Shown one piece after another: positions 16,877 to 24,428 of a DNA stretch of 36,171 nucleotides (the first letter of the stretch is position 1; every line of letters starts with the position of its first letter). The DNA lies in the NCBI GenBank assembly GCA_017449745.1, contig JAFTFD010000177.1:1-36171 (forward strand), given 5' to 3'. The position numbers were made by a program, and so were the translations under genes. The notes under the pieces were generated by a model, which saw only the letters and a program-made list of their open reading frames with translations, did not search any database and had not been told where the DNA came from. The stretch comes from Lachnospiraceae bacterium (GTDB lineage: Bacteria > Bacillota > Clostridia > Lachnospirales > Lachnospiraceae).

Positions 16877-16955
16877 TTCTCCTCATTGACTCTCGCATAT
16901 TTTTTTACATAAAATATTGTTAAACGCTGTTCTGTCAATTATTGAAGGGAATCCT

Positions 16956-17714
16956 ATGTATCTCAGCAAAAATGACCATTATATTTCCAACTCGCTTATC
17001 CTGACTGCGGTCATTCATCTCTCTATGCTGTTTATAGAAGCCGTGCTGCGGACATTCATGACGAGGACGAATTCTGCCCTTCCGGATATGACTGAGGAAC
17101 TGATCCGCTACACGCAGCTGGTATTATCCACGGCGCAGCTCCTGCTCATTTCCTTTGTCTTTTATGTTTCTTATAGGAAACTCCACCACAAGCTTTCCCT
17201 GATCGAGGATGATGACCAGCTTGAAATGGCTGTACTGCAGCATGAGCTCTTCCATGACGATCTTGCCGTCCTGACAGGAGACTCTATTCGCAAACTTCTG
17301 CAGCTGTGGGCGTTCATTCTGATCGCCGTGCAGCTGATCTATGACATCAGCAGCTTCCTTTACCAGATCTTTATCCGCCAGCTCTCCTCCCTGGTATTGG
17401 AATCCGGTTCTTATGCGGAATTTGTCGTCCTGTACAATTTTACGCACGGCTTTAAATATGTGGGAATGCTGGTCGCGATCATAATCGGCGTCATGACAAC
17501 AGGTATCTTTTTAAAAGACAGGAAGGTCATGCTCGTCTCTGTTACCATTGCGGCGCTCTACCTGCTCTCTTTTGCCTTTATTGAGATCCAGAGCATTTCT
17601 CTCTTCGGCAGGACATTCGGGATCGTCTGGAGTTCCGTTATTTTCCATCTCATGGAGACCCTGGGGATCGCCTCCCTAGGCATTTATCTGCGTCTGCATT
17701 ATAAAGGGCTATGA
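16956..17714 (+). CDS. Six-helix integral membrane protein, function unknown
   Basis: 252-residue protein that I do not recognise. Six hydrophobic segments can be seen: NSLILTAVIHLSMLFIEAVL, STAQLLLISFVFYVSY, LWAFILIAVQLIYDISSFLY, KYVGMLVAIIIGVMTTGIFL, MLVSVTIAALYLLSFAFI and WSSVIFHLMETLGIASLGIYL. An acidic loop between the second and third is rich in Asp and Glu. There is no enzyme motif. The start chosen (MYLSKNDHY) has GAAGGGAATCCT before it; an in-frame ATG at 16917 would add 13 residues without such a site. It stands alone. Its TGA stop codon is part of the first arm of a 78-base palindromic repeat. Confidence 0.7.
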   Translation: MYLSKNDHYISNSLILTAVIHLSMLFIEAVLRTFMTRTNSALPDMTEELIRYTQLVLSTAQLLLISFVFYVSYRKLHHKLSLIEDDDQLEMAVLQHELFHDDLAVLTGDSIRKLLQLWAFILIAVQLIYDISSFLYQIFIRQLSSLVLESGSYAEFVVLYNFTHGFKYVGMLVAIIIGVMTTGIFLKDRKVMLVSVTIAALYLLSFAFIEIQSISLFGRTFGIVWSSVIFHLMETLGIASLGIYLRLHYKGL

Positions 17715-17790
17715 GACATGGGGACAGGTACATTGTCCCATTTGACAACATATGTTGCCAAATAGGACAATGTACCTGTCCCCATGTCTC
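17713..17790. repeat. 78-bp near-perfect palindromic hairpin repeat
   Basis: Arms 17713-17738 and 17765-17790 are perfectly complementary over 26 bases and include GGGGACAGGTACATTGTCC. The middle contains the perfect palindrome CAACATATGTTG. It is the best preserved copy of the dispersed family. It starts inside the stop codon of the upstream gene. Confidence 0.9.
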
Positions 17791-17793
17791 ACC

Positions 17794-17823
17794 TTGCCAA
17801 ATGACACGAGGAACCTGTCCCCA
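17794..17823 (+). repeat. Half copy of the hairpin repeat in tandem
   Basis: TTGCCAAATGACACGAGGAA followed by CCTGTCCCCA repeats the right half of the long element (compare 12971-13000 and 10075-10104) directly after the full palindrome. Confidence 0.7.
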
Positions 17824-17893
17824 TAACTCATCTAATATTATAATAGAAACAAATTAGCCCTTGATATCGAAATAAAATTAACGGAGGTTTTCT

Positions 17894-19036
17894 ATGCGTT
17901 TACTATTTGCATCTGATTCTTTTAAAGGGAGCCTGACCAGCGAACAGACTGCAGCGATCCTTGCCAAAGCAGCGGAAGAAGTTTTCGGCAAATGCGAGAC
18001 GAGCGGCGTTCCCGTTGCGGACGGCGGAGAGGGAACTGTAGATGCCGTCATAGGAGCCGAGCACGGGGAGAAGATCCCCGTCACCGTTCACGGACCGGTC
18101 ATGGCACCGGTGGAAGCGTACTATGGTGTTTTTGGCAAAAATAAGGCGGTCATCGAAATGGCAGCAGCCTCCGGACTCCTGCTTCTGGAGGAGAGCCTCC
18201 GCAATCCCCTGAACACGACGACCTATGGCACAGGAGAGCTGATCCTCGATGCTCTGAACCGCGGATTCAAGGATATTTCCATCGCGATCGGCGGCTCCGC
18301 CACCAATGACGGCGGTATGGGCTGTGCAAGAGCTTTAGGCATCCGGTTCCTCGATGCGGACGGGACAGAACTCGAGGGCTTCGGGCGTGATCTGGAAAAG
18401 GTTGCCTCTATCGATGTTTCCGGATTGGATCCCAGGATCAAGGAAACGAAGCTGACTGTCATGTGCGACGTGACAAACCCTCTGTGTGGTCCCGACGGCG
18501 CAACTTATACCTTCGGCAGGCAGAAGGGCGCCGATCCCGCGATGCAGGACAGACTTGAAAAAGGAATGTGCAACTACAGGGATATTATTCTAAGAACCTT
18601 TGGCGTGAACTGTGATGAGGTGCAGGGCGCCGGAGCAGCCGGCGGCCTCGGAGCTGCACTGAGGGTATTTTTGAATGGAGAAATGAAATCCGGGATCGAG
18701 ACCGTACTGGATCTGATCCACTTTGATGAACGTCTCGAAGGCGTAGACCTGGTCGTCACCGGAGAGGGTCGCACCGACTGGCAGAGCTGCTTCGGAAAGG
18801 TCATGCAGGGCGTCGGTATGCACGCAAAGGCCAAGGGCATCCCGGTGCTCGGTCTTTCCGGATCCCTTGGCAAGAACGCCATGGATATCTGCAGCTGCGG
18901 TATCTCCTCCCTGATGACCTCTGTCAATGCGCCCATGGACGTCTCAGAGGCGATGGCACGGGCTGAAGAACTATATTATGAGGCGGCCCTCAGGATGTTC
19001 CGGTTTGTAAAAACCGGAATGGATATGCGCGCTTGA
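17894..19036 (+). CDS. Glycerate kinase (GarK/GlxK type)
   Basis: 380-residue glycerate kinase of the GarK/GlxK family, full length, which phosphorylates D-glycerate with ATP (the bacterial family usually yields 2-phosphoglycerate). Clear family blocks are ASDSFKGSLTSEQ near the N-terminus, PVADGGEGTVDAV (about 36-48), GGSATNDGGMGCARALG (about 134-150), GAGAAGGLGAALRVF and the C-terminal VVTGEGRTDWQS...GKV. CGGAGG lies seven bases before the ATG. No other genes of glycerate or glucarate/galactarate metabolism adjoin it, so it seems to be a stand-alone housekeeping or scavenging gene. Its stop codon lies inside a dispersed repeat block. An A/T-rich stretch with TATAAT at about 17834 may be its promoter. 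Confidence 0.93.
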   Translation: MRLLFASDSFKGSLTSEQTAAILAKAAEEVFGKCETSGVPVADGGEGTVDAVIGAEHGEKIPVTVHGPVMAPVEAYYGVFGKNKAVIEMAAASGLLLLEESLRNPLNTTTYGTGELILDALNRGFKDISIAIGGSATNDGGMGCARALGIRFLDADGTELEGFGRDLEKVASIDVSGLDPRIKETKLTVMCDVTNPLCGPDGATYTFGRQKGADPAMQDRLEKGMCNYRDIILRTFGVNCDEVQGAGAAGGLGAALRVFLNGEMKSGIETVLDLIHFDERLEGVDLVVTGEGRTDWQSCFGKVMQGVGMHAKAKGIPVLGLSGSLGKNAMDICSCGISSLMTSVNAPMDVSEAMARAEELYYEAALRMFRFVKTGMDMRA

Positions 19037-19069
19037 GCGAAGAAACCGCAGCTCCGGCAGACACCTGCC
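19032..19069 (+). repeat. Dispersed 38-bp block, copy 2
   Basis: Colinear copy of 249-286 (about 34 of 38 identical). It includes the stop codon of the glycerate kinase gene and forms a small hairpin, GGCAG/CTGCC. Confidence 0.7.
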
Positions 19070-19089
19070 GTGATCTGCTTTCAGTAAAA

Positions 19090-19141
19090 TGAGTCAGGGA
19101 TGCGTCCCCCTGACTCACGTTCCCCTGACTCACCCCTGACT
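19090..19141. repeat. Hairpin repeat (GACTCA type)
   Basis: TGAGTCAGGG (19090-19099) pairs with CCCTGACTCA (19108-19117); CCCCTGACTC then recurs twice more (19122-19131 and 19132-19141 region). The same wording appears at 1825-1868. The apparent stop codon of the GNAT remnant lies inside the last copies. Confidence 0.7.
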
Positions 19142-19537
19142 CGCCCTCATCGCTGCCAGCTCGATCCATGCCGGGTGAAATCCGGATCCCAGCGCAACTG
19201 ACTGGGATGCAAGATGCGATATGGCTGTACCGTAGAACGGCAGGATGCCCCTTCTGATGATCTCGTTTTTCAGGAGTTTTACCAGCATCTTGGCAATTCC
19301 AAGACCCTCTGCCTCCGGCATCACGTTGATGCCGATCTGCCACATGATCGGACTGTCGGCACTGGCTCCAGCCATTCCAAGGATCTTCCCGTCCCGGAAT
19401 GCCCCTACGCCCAGCACATCCGGTGCCTCCTCGCAAAAACTATAAGCTTCTTTAAAACGCTCATCTCCACGGAACTGCCCGATATCCTCTCTTTCATACC
19501 ACCGGATCTCATAGTCACCGGGATCGACATCCGAAAC
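19130..19537 (-). pseudogene. GNAT acetyltransferase, 5'-truncated remnant
   Basis: About 135 codons of an acetyl-CoA-dependent N-acetyltransferase are open (VSDVDPGDYEIRWYERED to the end). They contain the acceptor-side strand MAGASADSPIMWQIGI and the acetyl-CoA loop region EAEGLGIAKMLVKLL, where the usual R/QxxGxG/A motif has drifted to EAEGLG. Relatives of this type, as I recall them, carry another 100 or more residues in front. Here the frame has no start codon: the only upstream in-frame ATGs (19555 and 19543) run straight into a TAA at 19538-19540. The last codons (SQG and the stop) come from an adjacent hairpin repeat. I read it as a remnant with lost 5' half; an unusual start downstream is possible but has no ribosome site. 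Confidence 0.65.
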
Positions 19538-19567
19538 TTACATTCTCTGAACCATTCTGTTTCCATA

Positions 19568-19596
19568 ACAGTATCTGGTCCTGCCGTAATTGTCAA
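19568..19596 (-). promoter_or_regulatory. Promoter-like sequence before the GNAT remnant
   Basis: On the minus strand a consensus TTGACA (19596-19591) is followed after exactly 17 bases by TACTGT (19573-19568). Transcription would start within a few bases of the abortive ATG at 19555. Confidence 0.45.
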
Positions 19597-19668
19597 ATAC
19601 ACCTGGATCTATCTGGATCTATTCTGTGGGCAGATATATTTTATTTCAGACGCTTAAATGTTTTCCTC

Positions 19669-19713
19669 ACACAAAGAGGGAGAGGACTGAAAAAGTCCTC
19701 TCCCTCTTTGTGT
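19669..19713 (-). terminator. Strong hairpin at the end of the sugar-acid cluster
   Basis: A perfect 20-bp inverted repeat (19669-19688 with 19694-19713, five-base loop), purine-rich in one arm (GAGGGAGAGGACT). It begins at the stop codon of the last gene. No U-run follows, so it may act as an RNA-stabilising end or a factor-assisted terminator. Confidence 0.65.
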
Positions 19714-20822
19714 TACATAAGATACTGTATTGCTTCCCTGAGTTTCTTTTCATTTTCCGGCGTAGGTTCCATAAAAGGACTGTGGAAGAGGTTCTGGAAC
19801 AGCTCTTCCATCTTCGGGCTTTCCGGGTCAATGCCCAGATCCGTAAAGTTCATCGGCATCTTCATCGTCTGCAGGAAATTCCTGAATGCAGGTATCTGCT
19901 CGGGATGCCCATTAAAAGCAAGCTGCAGGATGTCCCCTACTGCGACGATCTCTCCATGGAGATAGGATGCCGCTTCTTTTGTAAAGAACGTCCTCACAAG
20001 TTCATAGGTCTCATGCCCCAGAGCTGTCTGGCCAAATCCCTTGCTGATGCCGCTGATGACACCGCATCCTGCAATATTCAGGAATGTGATGTCCTCCAGT
20101 TCTCTCGTCAGCGATCCTTCTTCCACGTCACGCCAGGCTTTCAGAGCTTCCTTCTGATAGATCTCAAAGGCCATTTTCGCAAGAGTAAATGCGGAAAACA
20201 GCGGTATTCCGACCTCTTCCAATATGATCTCTGACCTGCCGTTCTGAATCTCTATGAATTTAGCCATTCCATCAAGGATTCCCGAAGCGACATACCGTGA
20301 GGGCTCTTTCCGTATAACATCCATATCCACCAGAATGGCATTTACCTCATGATCATACCGCAGGCTCCCGAGCGAAGCTCCCTCCTCAGTATACATAACG
20401 CTAAGAGGAGCGTAGGCTGCGCAGGTTGCTATCGAAGTCGGTATCTCAAGAACAGGCAGATCACCGGCAAAATGAGCCGTGGCTTTCGCCTGGTCCATGA
20501 TCCTGCCTCCCCCGATCCCGATGATCAGTCCGCAGTTGTTTTCCTGTGCTAAAGCAGCATGCTCCTTTGCCTTTTCATAAGTATTCTGCCCGCTATAGAC
20601 CTTCAGTATATATTCCACACCGGCCTCTTCAAGGCTTTTCTCGACACGGCCTTCACATGCAGCCAGACCCCTCGGGCCCGCGATGACAAGGGCTTTTTTT
20701 GCCAGACGTAGAGCTTCCGCTCCTGCCTGCTCCAGTGCCCCCTGTTCCTGAATGTAACGCCCTGCTCCGAATTTATACGCATTATCCAGTTTTATATCTT
20801 TTAAACTTCTCGCTTCAGCCAA
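19713..20822 (-). CDS. Iron-type alcohol dehydrogenase / glycerol dehydrogenase-like
   Basis: 369-residue NAD(P)-dependent oxidoreductase of the iron-containing alcohol dehydrogenase superfamily, GldA-like branch. The dinucleotide-binding motif GIGGGRIMDQAK (102-113) and the substrate/nucleotide loop EIPTSIATCAAYAPLSV are clear. The metal site is conserved: Asp184 in GILDGMAKF, His270 in LGHETYE and His289 in LHGEIVAVG. The start is TTG (MAEARSLKD), with AGGGGAAT about nine bases upstream. It is the last gene of the sugar-acid cluster, 40 bases after the IlvD-type gene. It may reduce or oxidise an aldehyde or hydroxy-acid made by the pathway, such as glyceraldehyde or an aldonic acid precursor; the substrate is not evident. 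Confidence 0.85.
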   Translation of the reverse strand: MAEARSLKDIKLDNAYKFGAGRYIQEQGALEQAGAEALRLAKKALVIAGPRGLAACEGRVEKSLEEAGVEYILKVYSGQNTYEKAKEHAALAQENNCGLIIGIGGGRIMDQAKATAHFAGDLPVLEIPTSIATCAAYAPLSVMYTEEGASLGSLRYDHEVNAILVDMDVIRKEPSRYVASGILDGMAKFIEIQNGRSEIILEEVGIPLFSAFTLAKMAFEIYQKEALKAWRDVEEGSLTRELEDITFLNIAGCGVISGISKGFGQTALGHETYELVRTFFTKEAASYLHGEIVAVGDILQLAFNGHPEQIPAFRNFLQTMKMPMNFTDLGIDPESPKMEELFQNLFHSPFMEPTPENEKKLREAIQYLM

Positions 20823-20862
20823 ATTCTTATTCCCCTATATCAAATGCCGCAGCATCTGTTCC

Positions 20863-22647
20863 TCATACCATATAGGCACCCTTCATGGCACTGACAGCAT
20901 GCTCGCTGTACAGCTTCAGAAGTCCATGCGTATATTTTGATTGGAAGCCTTTCCAGTTTGCCTTGCGCTGCGCAAGGATCTTATCCATCTCCTCCGGAGT
21001 TTTCTTTTCGCCCTTTACGCCGGTGATCGCAAGATAACGTCTCTCGACATCCAGCTCGATAATATCATCCTCTTCGACGAGAGCGATCGGACCGCCTGCT
21101 GCTGCCTCCGGGCTGACATGTCCGATGACAGGCCCTCTTGATGCGCCTGAGAAACGCCCGTCCGTGATCAGCGCCACACTGGCCGCCAGAGCCGGATCAG
21201 AGCAGATCGCCTCTCCGGTGTAGAACATTTCCGGCATACCGCTGCCTCTCGGTCCTTCATAGCGGATAAAAACAGCATCGCCGGGATGGATCCTGCCGTG
21301 GAGGATCGCATCTATTGCCTCTTCTTCACTGTCAAACGGCCTTGCGCGCAGAGTCGCCTTGAACATATTCTTAGGGCACGCAGAGTGCTTGATCACGCAC
21401 CCCTCAGGAGCCAGGTTTCCGCGAAGAATGGCAATGGTCCCGTTGTCGCCGATCGGGTGATCGAAAGAAGCGATGATATCAGTTCTTTTGATCTCTTTGC
21501 CAATCTCCTCGCTCCTTTTTTTCAGGATCTCATCACAATGTTCGTAGAATCCGTTATTCTTGAGTTCCTCCAGATTTTCACCGAGAGTCTTGCCTGTGAC
21601 GGTCTTCGCGTCAAGATGGAGCATGGACTTGATCTCCTCCATGATGCGGGGAACACCGCCTGCATAGTAAAAATACTGTGCCGGCCAGTCGCCCGCCGGA
21701 CGGATATTCAAAAGGTAATGCGCTCCGCGGTGCATCCTGTCAAAGGTATCCGCATCGATCTCAAATCCGAATTCGTTGGCAATTGCGGGTATATGCATAA
21801 GCGCATTGGTCGATCCGGAGATCGCCGCGTGTACGATGATCGCGTTTTCAAAGCTCCGCATATCAACGATATCCTGTGTCGTCACCCCCATGCGGATCAG
21901 CTCCATCAGCTGCCTGCCAGCATCGTAAGCAGCCTGTTTCAGCTCCGGCGCTGTGGCGGGCATCAGAGCCGTTCCCGGGAGCATCAGTCCCAATGCCTCC
22001 GCCATGACCTGCATAGTGGAAGCAGTCCCCATAAAGGAACATGCACCGCAGGAAGGACATGCATGATGCTTGTAATACTCCAGCTGTTCGAGAGGGATCT
22101 CTTTTCTCTCATACTGAGCCGCGAATTTGCCGATCTGTTCAAGCGTGAGCAGTTCATTGATCTTGCATCCCGGATCATTCTCCACATACTGATCCGGCAG
22201 GACATGCGCTTCCATGACGCCGCCCGTTACAACGATCGCCGGCATGTCCTTAAGTCTTCCTATGCTCATCAGCATAGCCGGCATCGCCTTGTCGCAGCTT
22301 GCTATAAAAACGCCGCCGTCAAAGGTCGTTGCGCGGCACTGTGCCTCCACAAGGTTTGTGATCGCTTCCCTGTGCGCCAGGGAATAGTTGATCCCGTCGT
22401 GTCCCTGCGCGATCCCGTCGCACATATCCGTGGCAAAATACCTTGCAGCCTTGCCTCCGTTCTCGTTGACCGCAAGCACAGCCTGATTGACAAACTGATC
22501 CAGATGGCCCGAGCCTGGATGGCTGTCGCCGAAAGTGCTCTCCACAAACACCTGCGGCTTGGAGAGATCCTCGACTTTCCATCCCATACCCATGCGCAAC
22601 GGATCCATCTCAGGCGATAATTTCCTGGTTTCCTGACTGATTAACAT
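20863..22647 (-). CDS. IlvD/Edd-family sugar-acid dehydratase
   Basis: 594-residue iron-sulfur dehydratase of the IlvD/Edd family. Cluster cysteines are seen at Cys76 (ATDMCDGIAQGHDG), Cys118 (FIASCDKAMPAM) and the CPSCGACSFMGT group (197-203). The C-terminal GRFSGASRGPVIGHVSPEAA holds the conserved catalytic-site serine region. The N-terminal extension and the neighbours point to an aldonate dehydratase (gluconate, xylonate, arabinonate or galactonate-like acids to 2-keto-3-deoxy acids) rather than dihydroxy-acid dehydratase of branched-chain amino acid synthesis; no ilv gene is near. CGGAGGAGG lies upstream of the ATG. The gene follows the PLP enzyme after 29 bases. The exact sugar acid cannot be fixed from sequence. 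Confidence 0.88.
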   Translation of the reverse strand: MLISQETRKLSPEMDPLRMGMGWKVEDLSKPQVFVESTFGDSHPGSGHLDQFVNQAVLAVNENGGKAARYFATDMCDGIAQGHDGINYSLAHREAITNLVEAQCRATTFDGGVFIASCDKAMPAMLMSIGRLKDMPAIVVTGGVMEAHVLPDQYVENDPGCKINELLTLEQIGKFAAQYERKEIPLEQLEYYKHHACPSCGACSFMGTASTMQVMAEALGLMLPGTALMPATAPELKQAAYDAGRQLMELIRMGVTTQDIVDMRSFENAIIVHAAISGSTNALMHIPAIANEFGFEIDADTFDRMHRGAHYLLNIRPAGDWPAQYFYYAGGVPRIMEEIKSMLHLDAKTVTGKTLGENLEELKNNGFYEHCDEILKKRSEEIGKEIKRTDIIASFDHPIGDNGTIAILRGNLAPEGCVIKHSACPKNMFKATLRARPFDSEEEAIDAILHGRIHPGDAVFIRYEGPRGSGMPEMFYTGEAICSDPALAASVALITDGRFSGASRGPVIGHVSPEAAAGGPIALVEEDDIIELDVERRYLAITGVKGEKKTPEEMDKILAQRKANWKGFQSKYTHGLLKLYSEHAVSAMKGAYMV

Positions 22648-22676
22648 ATGCCTGCACCTCCTCCGATATAAATTCC

Positions 22677-23822
22677 TTAAAATGTGATTTTTCTATTACG
22701 GGCGGTGATTGCCCACCAGTCTCTCAGATGTCCCTCTCTGACAACAGCTGCCTCCGGATAAAGGGCCGAGGTAGGACAGACGTGTACCGGTATGGCAAAT
22801 AATTCTGTTCCGATTTCCGGAATATCTTTGATATGCTCTTCCGGTACCCGAACGACCCAGTGTTCTTCATTCTGCATAACAGTTGCAGCATATTCCATAC
22901 CGGCCAGTACTGCCCTGTCCCCTGCAGGATCACTTGCCACAGCCTTTGTGCCGAGATCAAGTGTAAAGGTATCCCTTTCAGGCCTGCTCACCACTCTGGT
23001 AAGCACTGCTGCTGCGGGAGTAAACTCCATATCACGGTAGGAGTCTCTGTAACCTGCATCGTGGATCACACATGTTCCCGGACTCAGATATTCTTCCGTC
23101 AGCACCTTATGACACGGGAAGGAGGGTGTTCCGCCCAGAACGACCACTGACAGATCATAGCCATCTTCTCTGAGCTTCTGCCAGATCTGTTTCAGTAATT
23201 CATCCGTCTCCCTGACCTTCTCCATCCGGACCTGCAGATCGGCCTCATGGCGATGTCCATCATAACAATGCATTCCGCACATATGGATCCCGGGTACCTT
23301 ATCCCATTCCCGATACATTTGATCCAGCCTTTCCATAGGAACACCTGTCCGGTGCTGTCCCAGATCCGCGTCCATGAGAAGATTCACTATGATATCCGCG
23401 CGGAGAGCCTCCTGACCCAGCTGTTTTACCTGGTCTGTATCATCCGCGATCGCGTAGAACGTGACCTCTCTGAACGCTTTCTGCACTGCCAGAAACCGCT
23501 TTATGTCAGGTCCTACCAACGGATAAGCCAGCAACAGTCTTTTCCCGCCTGCCCTGGCTGCCATCTCAAGCTCGGCGATCGTGGCGCATTTAAACCGGTC
23601 TATGCCTTCCTCCACCAGCATCTGTACTACCTGCGGTGTTTTATGTGTCTTTATATGCGGCCACAGACGCCCGGCCCCTCCTGCAATTTTTATCATCCTG
23701 CGAATATTATCAAGAATCAGATCCGGGTAAAAGACAAGCTGCGGCGAAAATACTTCACTCTGTTCCGCAAAGCTATAGCAGGCAGCGCCTGTCTCCTTTG
23801 AATCTTTCTCTGTCTTTTCCAT
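22677..23822 (-). CDS. Fold-type III PLP enzyme, D-threonine aldolase / D-serine or D-glucosaminate dehydratase-like
   Basis: 381-residue enzyme with an alanine-racemase-type N-terminal barrel and the C-terminal domain of the D-threonine aldolase / D-serine dehydratase group. The PLP lysine is Lys58 in WPHIKTHKTPQ; QHRTGV and GMHCYDGHRH follow. Near the end, IPVHVCPTSALYPEA places His347 and Cys349 as the zinc pair of D-serine dehydratase-like members; aldolases usually have an acidic residue at the second place. Bacterial D-glucosaminate dehydratase belongs to this fold group. I favour ammonia elimination from a D-2-amino-3-hydroxy acid. The start chosen (MEKTEK) has GAAGGGATAAAC; an ATG at 23846 overlaps the RidA stop as ATGAGTAA. 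Between RidA and IlvD genes. Confidence 0.82.
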   Translation of the reverse strand: MEKTEKDSKETGAACYSFAEQSEVFSPQLVFYPDLILDNIRRMIKIAGGAGRLWPHIKTHKTPQVVQMLVEEGIDRFKCATIAELEMAARAGGKRLLLAYPLVGPDIKRFLAVQKAFREVTFYAIADDTDQVKQLGQEALRADIIVNLLMDADLGQHRTGVPMERLDQMYREWDKVPGIHMCGMHCYDGHRHEADLQVRMEKVRETDELLKQIWQKLREDGYDLSVVVLGGTPSFPCHKVLTEEYLSPGTCVIHDAGYRDSYRDMEFTPAAAVLTRVVSRPERDTFTLDLGTKAVASDPAGDRAVLAGMEYAATVMQNEEHWVVRVPEEHIKDIPEIGTELFAIPVHVCPTSALYPEAAVVREGHLRDWWAITARNRKITF

Positions 23823-23838
23823 GTTTATCCCTTCAGCT

Positions 23839-24306
23839 TTACTCATATTCGACCAGCATTTCGATCTCTACAGGTATATTTCCGGGTGTCGCATTCGTGC
23901 CCATAGCTGTGCGGGCGGGCAGTCCCTTCTCTTCTCCCAGGAGTTCCAGGAGCAGCTGGGAACCTCCGTTGATCACCTGAGGCTGCTGAGTGAAATCATC
24001 TGTGCAGTTGACAAAGCCCAGAACTTTCACACATCGCTTGATACGATTAAGGTCGCCGAGCTTATCCTGCAGATTTGCAAGAAGATTAAGCATGCAGTTA
24101 TAAGCTGCCTGCTGGCCCTGCTCCAGAGTCAGATCTCTTCCCACTTTCCCAATAAGCTGTTTTCCATCGCCGATATCATTTCCGCAGCCGCTGCAGTACA
24201 GCAGGTGATCGCCGAATTCCATCACCGGCGTATACACGCCTCCTTTAGGTGGCGGCGCCGGGAGTGTGATCTGTCGTTCCTTCAGTTTCTCATAAATATC
24301 AGCCAT
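23839..24306 (-). CDS. RidA (YjgF/UK114) family protein
   Basis: 155-residue member of the RidA family, whose proteins hydrolyse reactive enamines/imines released by PLP enzymes. The family-typical C-terminal part GLPARTAMGTNATPGNIPVEIEMLVEY has the arginine (about Arg131) that is needed for imine deaminase activity. The N-terminus is some 25 residues longer than in classical RidA. GAGGAGG precedes the ATG by about ten bases. It lies between the N-acyl-D-amino-acid deacylase and the PLP enzyme, and its stop codon nearly touches the PLP gene. This strongly suggests that it serves the enamine product of that enzyme, as expected if the latter is an ammonia-eliminating dehydratase. Confidence 0.9.
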   Translation of the reverse strand: MADIYEKLKERQITLPAPPPKGGVYTPVMEFGDHLLYCSGCGNDIGDGKQLIGKVGRDLTLEQGQQAAYNCMLNLLANLQDKLGDLNRIKRCVKVLGFVNCTDDFTQQPQVINGGSQLLLELLGEEKGLPARTAMGTNATPGNIPVEIEMLVEYE

Positions 24307-24428
24307 ATGATCGAATCCTCCTCTATTTCACTTATTCAGGTCAACTTCTTTTTTCCTGTCTTATGATCTCTTGCCTGGTAAAACCAGTCATGCTCCTGCC
24401 TGTCACTGCCGCTATGCAGCACTGCCAG

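Noticed and set aside
306-19141. A CRISPR array or spacer-like system formed by the recurring GGGACAGG motifs
   Set aside because: The copies are dispersed over 19 kb, are palindromic and variable, have no regular spacers and no cas genes are near.
19405-19602. A small protein from the ATG at 19602
   Set aside because: It is in a different frame from the acetyltransferase homology and its product overlaps the remnant without any recognisable features.
20863-22647. Dihydroxy-acid dehydratase (ilvD) of branched-chain amino acid synthesis
   Set aside because: No ilv or leu genes are near; the gene is embedded in a sugar-acid cluster and the family also contains aldonate dehydratases.
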